A stretch of DNA of 64,000 bases from NCBI RefSeq assembly GCF_029784165.1, contig NC_073695.1:198908857-198972856 (forward strand). The letters run 5' to 3'. The notes under the pieces are model-generated. The model had not been told where the DNA came from. It was given only the letters and a program-made list of their open reading frames with translations, and searched no databases. Source of the stretch: Wyeomyia smithii (Eukaryota; Arthropoda; Insecta; Diptera; Culicidae). The position numbers were made by a program, and so were the translations under genes. Shown here piece by piece: positions 56,546 to 64,000 of the stretch. The stretch's first letter is position 1. The number at the start of each line of letters is the position of its first letter.

Positions 56546-58799
56546 TTAAATTTGTGTAAAAACAGAACTACCGTTCGATACAATACGATATGGTCGTGAT
56601 CGAGCACGACCACGAAACGGTTTCAGATACGTTTTATCCTGAGTAAATTCGGCTGGTGTATGCAGCGGTCCTTCCGTTTCCAAATAGATGTCCAAACATG
56701 ACATCGTCCGCTTCAGTTGCAGTGATAAAATATTTTTTGGATACTTTGGAGCTTGCAAACTGTTTATCCAGTATTCCATATCCTGTAACGGCGTTTCAAA
56801 AAATAAGAATGTTTTTTTATATTTACACATCCTGCAAATATCTTACCCTTACAGCAGCGTTGTCAGTAGCTGAATGTTTTCCATTCCAATTCAGCGATAG
56901 AGACCACAGTGGTGTGCTATCTGGAAAGTCACAGGGTACGCAAATGTAGCATTCGAGTTTAGCAGACCCACGAGTGATAATCGCTCGAAAATATAGATCA
57001 TTTCCACTGGAGTTACGTTGCTCAACGAATTTTGTGGTAACATTTGCAGCAACGTATTCCGAAAACGAGAGTGCTGTCCACTGCACCAATGTGCTAGATA
57101 TGCGAATTGGACTGTTATGTTCCGTGTTAATGCTCGTGTCTACTGTCCCAGTCTCAAGCTCATGTATTTGTTGATACAATCGAAGTCGTGCTTCCCACCG
57201 TGTACGGATAGCTTTGATAATGGTTGGAATCGTTTTCTGCCATTTATCGCTGGCAACTAAAAACCTTTCAGCTGAGTCTGCGAATTCAATACCGCACAGC
57301 TCCTGTGCCCACTTGTAGGGTTTACCTAATTCTTTCTCTCTCATCATTGGGATAAACTTTTCCATACTAATCCCAACCTCCTGCAGTTGAAATTTAGTTT
57401 TCGGATTAGGACTGCACTCTCCATTGTCATCCGGAAACAACTCATTTAGGATGTTTTCTTGTGACATAACATCACCGGCTGCTACGCCTGTTACTTCGAA
57501 ATCGACTAACGCACATTTAACCGTCACAAAACCAGCATTTGGAAGGTACTGAAATGTAAGCGCCAATGACTGTTTGCCATCCTTACTCTTTATCATTACA
57601 TTCACACTGAGAGGATGAGGTTTGACCAAAGCTTTGCGCTTTTGCTTCAGCGGATCCTGCTGCTTAGTGGATTTACGACGGTTGTAACTACCACGAGTTG
57701 TCTCCCTATCAGTTTCAGCATCGTCCTCGGATTCAAAATCTAAGTTCCCAGTAATCTCTGCTTGTCGTGCTTCTTCCTCGTCACCTTGAACAGAAGTCGA
57801 CAATAGTTGATCTGTAATATAAGAAACATTTTTCTATGATTGACCACCAACACTGAAACTATAAATGTACATACCACAAGCCTCGCCGTACGCCGTAACA
57901 TTTGCATACATCATGTATAACGGTTGTACCAGTAAACGAACCGTCTTTTGAATTTCCCATCCTTTTTCGATCGGCATATCGAGCGCCTCTTGCAATGGTC
58001 GTGTTGCAACAAGTAACTCCTTCAAGCGGGGAGCAAGTGAATCTAGTCTCTCGGTTTTGGAAACTATCTCTTCCGCCACCTTTGCTTTAGATGCATGCAA
58101 CTCTTTGCATAACGCGTCCAGTTCCTTTCGCTGTTGCAGCTCCCACTCAAGACGGGCAATGCGCCGTGCGTGCTCATCGTTCTTCGTTTTATCTGGACGG
58201 GAAATTGTTTCCGGTGCATTCTCATAGAACTCCTCCACTGGAACCAGCTCAATTTCCTCATCCTGACTTTTGAACAGATAGCATCTCTGAACTTCTTTTC
58301 GCAAGTGCTCCGCTTCGTACAGTAAATTTTGCAACTGTAAACGATTACTATCGACTCGTAGTTTTTCCTTATGCAGTGCATCCTTGCCGTCTCTGATTCG
58401 AACCTTATCTAGACGGTTTAGCTTTTTCAGGACAACAAAAGCCAACGACCCCTCAATTCGTTTCTCCGTAACTTTAGTTTTCGCATCCTCGGAGTCGTCT
58501 TTTTTCAACAATGCTATCTCATCAAACAACTTCCGTAACTCGTCGCATGTACTATGAAAAAGAAGAGCATCTTTATCTGGCGATCTTTTTGCTGCTTCCT
58601 GCTCCTCGAAAGCGATCGTGTGCTGGTTAAAAAAAAATCTTTATGAACAGAAAATTTAAGAATTCAGAGATATTCCATGGTAACTTACGGCGTACAAATC
58701 TTCCTTAGAAAGCTTTGTGGGAGATGGATCATTGGGCGAGGTTTTTCTACGTTTCTTGTCGCTAACTTCACGTTCACTATTATCGCTTTTATTGACCAT
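56546..58799 (-). CDS. THOC5: THO complex subunit 5
   Basis: Subunit of the THO/TREX complex that couples transcription to nuclear mRNA export. Four exons join in phase: 58799-58689, 58622-57875, 57811-56853 and 56782-56546 (684 aa, close to the usual length of about 680). The N-terminus has a basic nuclear-localisation-like stretch (DKKRRKTSP). Residues about 60-290 contain the long helical, coiled-coil region with the conserved TCDELR..., LAFVVLKKLNRLDKVR and LQNLLYEAEHLRKEVQRC blocks. The remainder is the RWD-like C-terminal part. The start is the first ATG of a good frame directly before the basic stretch. It ends about 300 bp beyond the Juan-like element's right flank; that gap (56242-56545) holds nothing else I recognise. 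Confidence 0.93.
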
Positions 58800-58859
58800 T
58801 TTCTTCGAATAATTGAAATTAAAAGCAATTATTATCGTCAGGTACAAACACCGCAAATA

Positions 58860-60850
58860 TTCAATTTAAACAGGGCTGCCAGATATTTTTGTTTTAACCA
58901 ACTCCGGAAATTTTATTCTTAAACCGACACTGACAAAAATTTAAGTTTTAGAAAACATAGTAAGCTTCAGTATAAATTCGAACTGTTTTCTACTTTGATG
59001 ATAGTGAGGAAAATCTGTGCTATAATCTGTGTTTAATCTACGCCTAAATTTTTAACTTTCTAGTACATTGTATTCAGCTTTTTACGCACCAATAATGGTG
59101 GTCGCTATACTGCATGTTCGTAACATGCCAACATCTCTGCTTACGTCACTTTTGTTATTTTTGAAGAATTGCCAAAACAAATGTTACGATTCAAACTGAC
59201 GTAAGCAGAGTTATCAAAAAGGTGGGCAATTTATTAAGAATTTTGCATTATTCAACTTTTTACGCACTATAATGACGGGCGATATAGAAAACGAACGTAT
59301 TCCTTATTTTATTTTTGTTTTGAAATGAAGTATATTCCGCCTTTAACAATCGTATTTTTTAATTGTTAGCTCTTTTCGAAAAACTCTTTTCTAAAAACAC
59401 GATGTTACCGAAAATGTATAAAATGAGCTACTACCTACCTCCAAAAGTCGAGAGAGGAGATTTCGGGAGATTTTCAAAAATTATGTTAAAAAGTGATTTC
59501 CTATTCAGCTTTTTACGCACCATAATGGCGAGTGCTATAATGCGTGTTCGTAATAAGGCAATCCACGGGTGACGTTTCACTGCTTGTACGTTTTTTATTG
59601 TTGCTGTTTTACAAACTGCAAAACCAAAGCACGACCATAACCGAAATCTTTTAATGTCGGCAATAATATCAAAAGTGATTTTCTATTCTTGTAATTAGGA
59701 TTGGCACATGCGATACTAGAGCTACCGATCGGATAACATTTGTTTTCACGCTTCTGGATCCGAATTGCATCCAAGTTGCGACCGATCGAACATACGTAAA
59801 GCTGTCATAAATTGAAAACAGGCTGAAATCAGCTGATCGTAACTGTTTCGTGGATTGCCTTATTCGCGAACCTCTCTGCTTACGACAGTTTTGTGATTTC
59901 CGGTATTTTGGCAACATTAATGTTGCCAGATTTCTTGTTTTCCTTGCGTAATTCAGCTTTTAACGCACCATGATGGCGGGTGCTATAATGCGCGTTCGTA
60001 ATTTGTGAATTACGTAATTCGTAATTACGAACAGCGAAGGAAAAAAATCACCTCTAGCGATTAATGAATAGACATAAAACAAGCCTAAGATGCGTTGAAA
60101 TCGTCGTCAGTATGCGAAAAACAAAGTATCGGTGCTGGTGCACTCTCTTTGCTTTCCTCTTTACGATATATTTCTATTCATTAGTGTACACCACAACACG
60201 TGGTTCTCAATGTGCACAACTCGGTAAATGAAGTTATTCGTCTCTGTTACACAGAGGGATCAGAACTTTGTATATCCTTATTCATTTGACTCATGAATAT
60301 GAATTTTTGTCAGAAAAAGAAAGAAAATGACAGTGTATGCCCTCCTACTCTCGCTTAAACTCAACCGCTGCCGAAGTAGTCCCTTCCCCCACACATTCCC
60401 TCTCACCGCACCCAACCTCTGCTGCTGTTCAGGCGACATGCTATTCTCCTGTTGCTATCCTTTCTTCCCCTAACTACCGGCCTATGGAGAGACAAACGCA
60501 ACGATCGAATCGCTTCTTAGAGCTGATGTAGTCTAGTCATGTGTTTGTTTTCTTCCAGAAACCTATGCACCATATCATCATTTCATTATGGGTTGAGAGG
60601 ATTCAAGTTTAGTCCCGGCCTGTACACTTCGTGAAGTGCACAAGTGATGAATAAACGACGATTGCATCATATTCGTTTCGTTTCCATCACTGATTACGAA
60701 CAGGCATTATAGCGACCGCCATTATGGTGCGTAAAAAGCTGGATACATAAAGAGTCAAACTGACTTACGGCAGAGTTGTCAAAGGGTAACGTATTGCGAA
60801 TTTTCTATTATAGCGTCCACCATTATGGCGCGTAAAAAGCTGGATATATT
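58860..60850. repeat. Cluster of MITE ends of the CAGCTTTTTACGCACC family
   Basis: A block like CAGCTTTTTACGCACCATAA, then TGGCGG-CGCTATAATGC and GTTCGTAA, occurs at about 59070, 59252, 59506 and 59949 on the plus strand, and in reverse orientation at about 60705 and 60808. The four forward and two reverse copies could pair as ends of several MITEs inserted into each other. A palindromic ATTACGTAATTCGTAATTAC string follows the 59949 copy. No genes are seen between them; the short frames are incidental. Confidence 0.7.
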
Positions 60851-61119
60851 AACTGTTAACTTTCTGCTTATGTTTCTTTTTAAACTAGACGGCATCAACA
60901 TTTTGTTACTAAGTGCGCAATATTCTCTCGAAGTTTAGAGGTAGGTAGTAGCTCACCTTCTACATTTTCGATAACATCTCTATTTGTTCACAATTTGTTA
61001 GATTTGTCATTATCACGATATATATTCGGATTACATATATTTAAACATAATCTTGTTTAAGTCTATGAATCCAGTGGGTTAATTGGGTTATCCTTCGATT
61101 TTTAAATGAAGAATAAAAA

Positions 61120-62220
61120 TTCGCTCTAAATCGCTACAATGACAGTTGGTATATGGGCGAAATCTCGTTTGTTTAGAAAATGCAGCTCTTTCAGATAAAG
61201 CATAGTTTACAGTTTCAAGCGAAGTGAAAAATTTGACAAGTGAAAAAGCGTAAATTTACGCTTGCGAAATCTGTCCTGAAAACCCGTTTGTGAAACACGC
61301 AGGTATTTCACCAGCCTGCAGTTTACAGTTCAAGTGAAGCGAAATTCACGAGTTTATGCTTCGAGCGAAGTGAAAACTGGAAGCAACTGACGAAATAAAA
61401 ATGCACGCAAGTTTTCGCTTGCTACTGCTTTTTTCACTAGTGTTTGCATGCGTGGAAAAAATAAACCCAAGTGAAAAAGATGAGATCCACAACCTTCGAT
61501 TTCACTGGATCGAATTTGTTTACAGTTCCAAGCGAAGTGAAATTTTTGCAGGTTGCATTTTTCACGAGCGTGAAAAAATGAACATTTTGTATGAGATTTT
61601 CACTTCGTTGGAACTCTAAATAGGGCTTAATATAAAAAACTGATAGCAAAACAACCAAATTGGGTTGTTTAGCTATTCACTGATTTCTGATTTATATATC
61701 AGCTAAAAGAGTGTAGTTTTCTGAGTAAAATGTGATTTTTTTAAATTTTATATCGATGGCCTCCGATTTTGAAATAAGAATAAAATTGAACTAGGTTGTT
61801 TAGTATATCAGTTTTTTATATATCCTGAAAGATCTGCAATTTCTAAGTGAAACGTGCTTTAAAATTTTTTTCTATCGTCCTTCGCTATTTAAATCACGAT
61901 TTAAAACTGCTCGAAATCGCTACAATGACAGTTCGCCCATATACCAACTGTCATTGTAGCGATTTAGAGCGAAAAAAATTACACTCTTTCAGATGATATA
62001 TAAAAATCGGAAATATGTGAATAGCTAAACAACTCAATTGAATTGAACTGCCATTGAAGCCATTCCGATCAGATTTGAGCAGTTTTAATTCGGGATTTAA
62101 AAACCAAAGGACAACAATATAATTTTCATGCAAATAACGTTTTGCTTAGAAAATGCAGTTTTTTAGCAGTTCTAATGTTTTTAAAAACTGGTATAGCTAA
62201 ACAACCCAATTCCGATCGGA
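61120..62220. repeat. Palindromic repeat region
   Basis: A near-perfect hairpin occurs at 61914-61966: AATCGCTACAATGACAGTT, a 12-nt loop CGCCCATATACC, then the exact complement. One arm with its loop recurs at 61130-61165 in the opposite orientation. AGCTAAACAACCCAATT-type blocks occur in both orientations at 61645-61675, 62020-62045 and 62195-62215. Separately, TTACAGTT-AAG-GAAGTGAAA blocks recur at 61207, 61323 and 61522, and inverted at 61600. Confidence 0.65.
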
Positions 62221-62639
62221 AATGCCTGCGAAAAAAAGAAAATTTCTTCATGTGTTATTAATGACGAAGTATTCTCACATACATAAGACATACGTAACAC
62301 TCAGGAAGAAATCTTCCAAAAAAGTTGGTACAAAATGAACTACTCGAATGGTACCACACTCTGAATAAAATCACTCTTTAAGTTGTTATTGAATTCAGTG
62401 AACCTGCGGAGCCCTGCATTTCTCTCGTTCTTACTCGAAAAATGTTGCATTGATTTTGTGAATAACTTTTTGACAGTTCTTTATGGAATTTTCTTTGGGG
62501 CTCGATAATGCCGAGAGAAAGAAAATTCATTTTGTTCATAATTTGTCGAGCAGTTGGACAGGACGGGGTTCGGAGTGCTAATGGGCAACGTGTATTAGAA
62601 AAAACGCCAGTGTTACGTATGTCTTATGTATGTGGTATT

Positions 62640-63215
62640 CTTCTCTTCGAAGGCTCGAAAATCGAAAAATCTTCTTGAAATCTGGAAAAATCTATCCGTA
62701 ATTCGAAAAAAATTCGCTTGTGCATGCCAATGTCTGCAAAAATCTGCAAACATTTTGAGGAAATCTGCGCAAATATTAGAATAATCAGACAAAAATCTGT
62801 AGAAACTACGGAAAATCTGCAAAAATCTGCGAATCAACAAAAATCTGCACACGAACCCTAAAAACCTGCATTTTGCTGACAAATCTGTACATCTGGTATC
62901 CCTGGTAATAATGCCATAAACTCCGTGAAATAAGTAAAACATCGATACTTGTAACGCCCATCTCTACTTGACGTTTCGTTATCAGCAGGGATATCAGATG
63001 TGCAGATTTGACCATAAATCGCAGATTTTTATTGATTTGCAGCTTTTGTTCAGAGTTCCTAAGATTGGTACCCGAGTTTTCTTTTATTTGCACAATCAGA
63101 CTTTTATCTGTATAACCGCATTTTTAGAACTTCAAGCAGTAGACTTTATCAGGATTCCAAGCTTATTTTCCTATTTCAAGTTGCAATTTTTTTCAAGAGC
63201 ATCTGGCATCTCTGG
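62640..63215. repeat. AATCTGCAAA-rich repeat pair with CAGGGAT ends
   Basis: 62640-62907 is a loose array of AAATCTGCAAA units ending (read from the right) CAGGGATACCAGATGTACAG. 62988-63213 starts CAGGGATATCAGATGTGCAG and ends, inverted, CAGAGATGCCAGATGCTC. These look like hAT-type ends in head-to-head arrangement, but I could not find matching 8-bp flanks. Confidence 0.55.
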
Positions 63216-63550
63216 CTTTTGCTGACGAAATAAAAGCAACGCATTACAGTAACAGCAAAAAAGGAATATAATTTTATAAATCAGTCTAGTTCTACGCAGG
63301 TTTAATAAAAAGATTAAATCTGAAAAAAAAGTATAGTTTTCAGCATTTGGTCGCGCACATTTCACTCATTCTAACGATCGAAATAATTGAAGGTAACTAA
63401 TTTTCTTTTACATTCAATGCAGGTGAAGGACTTTTGTCATATTCTGCATTTTCCAACAGAGCAAAAAGAAAGTGACTAATGTTTGTTTATCTAGGTATAT
63501 CTATAATAAACGCGTAAAGTTGTGCAAGATAAGCTAATCTCCCAGACACA

Positions 63551-64000
63551 ATGAGCTCAACTTCTACGGTTGAGGAATTAATCGACAAATCTCTGGATAC
63601 AGGTCATTCAGACGATCGAAATTGCTGGGTCTGTTTTGCCACGGAAGAGGACGACAAGTTGGCTCCATGGGTACAACCTTGCAATTGTCGCGGGGCAACT
63701 AAATGGGTGCATCAAAGTTGTCTGCAACGTTGGGTCGATGAAAAGCAAAAAGGAAACACCTTCAAGCGGGTCAGTTGCCCACAATGTCAAAGCGAGTACA
63801 TCATTGTACTGCCATCGATGGGCGCATTGGCGCATGTATTGGAGGGAATTGATACGGTGATCAAACAAATAAGTCCCTTCCTAACGGCCGGCGTTATCGT
63901 GGGATCGATTTACTGGACAGCCGTTACCTACGGTGCAGTGACGGTGCTGCAAACGGTTGGTTATGAGGAGGGAATTTGCCTAATGCAGCGAGCGGAACCA
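63551..64000 (+). CDS. MARCHF5: MARCH5-type RING-CH E3 ubiquitin ligase (5' part)
   Basis: Membrane-associated RING-CH ligase; MARCH5 sits in the outer mitochondrial membrane and controls mitochondrial dynamics proteins. The ATG at 63551 opens a frame of 150 codons that runs off the window. The C4HC3 RING-CH ligands are Cys25, Cys28, Cys44, Cys46, His54, Cys57, Cys76 and Cys79, with the diagnostic Trp between (VHQSCLQRWVDEKQ). A hydrophobic segment follows at about 107-130 (SPFLTAGVIVGSIYWTAVTY), the first of several expected membrane spans. No intron is seen in this part. The AT-rich upstream 300 bp show no clear TATA box. Confidence 0.9.
   Translation, partial: MSSTSTVEELIDKSLDTGHSDDRNCWVCFATEEDDKLAPWVQPCNCRGATKWVHQSCLQRWVDEKQKGNTFKRVSCPQCQSEYIIVLPSMGALAHVLEGIDTVIKQISPFLTAGVIVGSIYWTAVTYGAVTVLQTVGYEEGICLMQRAEP

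Overview
The window is nuclear DNA of a dipteran insect, most likely a culicine mosquito (Aedes/Culex group). The evidence is animal genes with short GT-AG introns, Jockey/Juan-like and LOA-like non-LTR retrotransposons, a degenerate mosquito-type mariner, tRNA-derived SINEs, and many small inverted-repeat elements of hAT, Harbinger-like and TA-flanked types. The species call is an inference; no marker gene is present.

Five conserved protein genes can be modelled exon by exon. They are DCLRE1A/SNM1 (11145-14253, minus, 773 aa), a DNA cross-link repair nuclease; rotatin/Ana3 (21768-28784, plus, 2142 aa), a centriole/basal-body protein; a two-lobed transferrin (28929-32046, minus, 770 aa) that meets rotatin tail to tail; THOC5 (56546-58799, minus, 684 aa) of the mRNA-export THO complex; and the 5' part of a MARCH5-type mitochondrial RING-CH ubiquitin ligase (63551 to the window end, plus). 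These are unrelated housekeeping or secreted functions. Nothing suggests an operon or a linked pathway.

The rest is mostly transposon sediment. Region 0.7-9.5 kb holds a degraded Jockey fragment, a Juan-like fragment split by a hAT-like element that itself carries a mariner remnant, and a degraded LOA-like LINE split by an 866-bp DNA element. Region 10-16 kb holds hAT-type elements around DCLRE1A, whose intron 2 keeps scars of a partial gene duplication. Region 16.5-21.6 kb is a large element with terminal inverted repeats packed with nested MITEs and ends about 130 bp before the rotatin start codon. Region 33-43 kb holds MITEs, a CA-rich minisatellite, a foldback element and a mosquito-type satellite with an apparently exact 806-bp tandem duplication.

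The best structure is at 43.6-56.2 kb. A Juan-like retrotransposon on the minus strand has a 14-bp target duplication at its outer ends. It was split by a second LINE on the plus strand (8-bp duplication), whose 5' region was in turn split by a 4-kb hAT-like element (8-bp duplication, GTATCGATAC-rich ends). That element carries SINEs and a Harbinger-like MITE. Removing the inner layers rejoins the Juan reading frame in phase.

I found no new enzymatic or defence system. The most notable items are the nested stack, the duplication scar inside DCLRE1A, the 806-bp duplication, and a transferrin that appears to have lost several iron ligands in both lobes.
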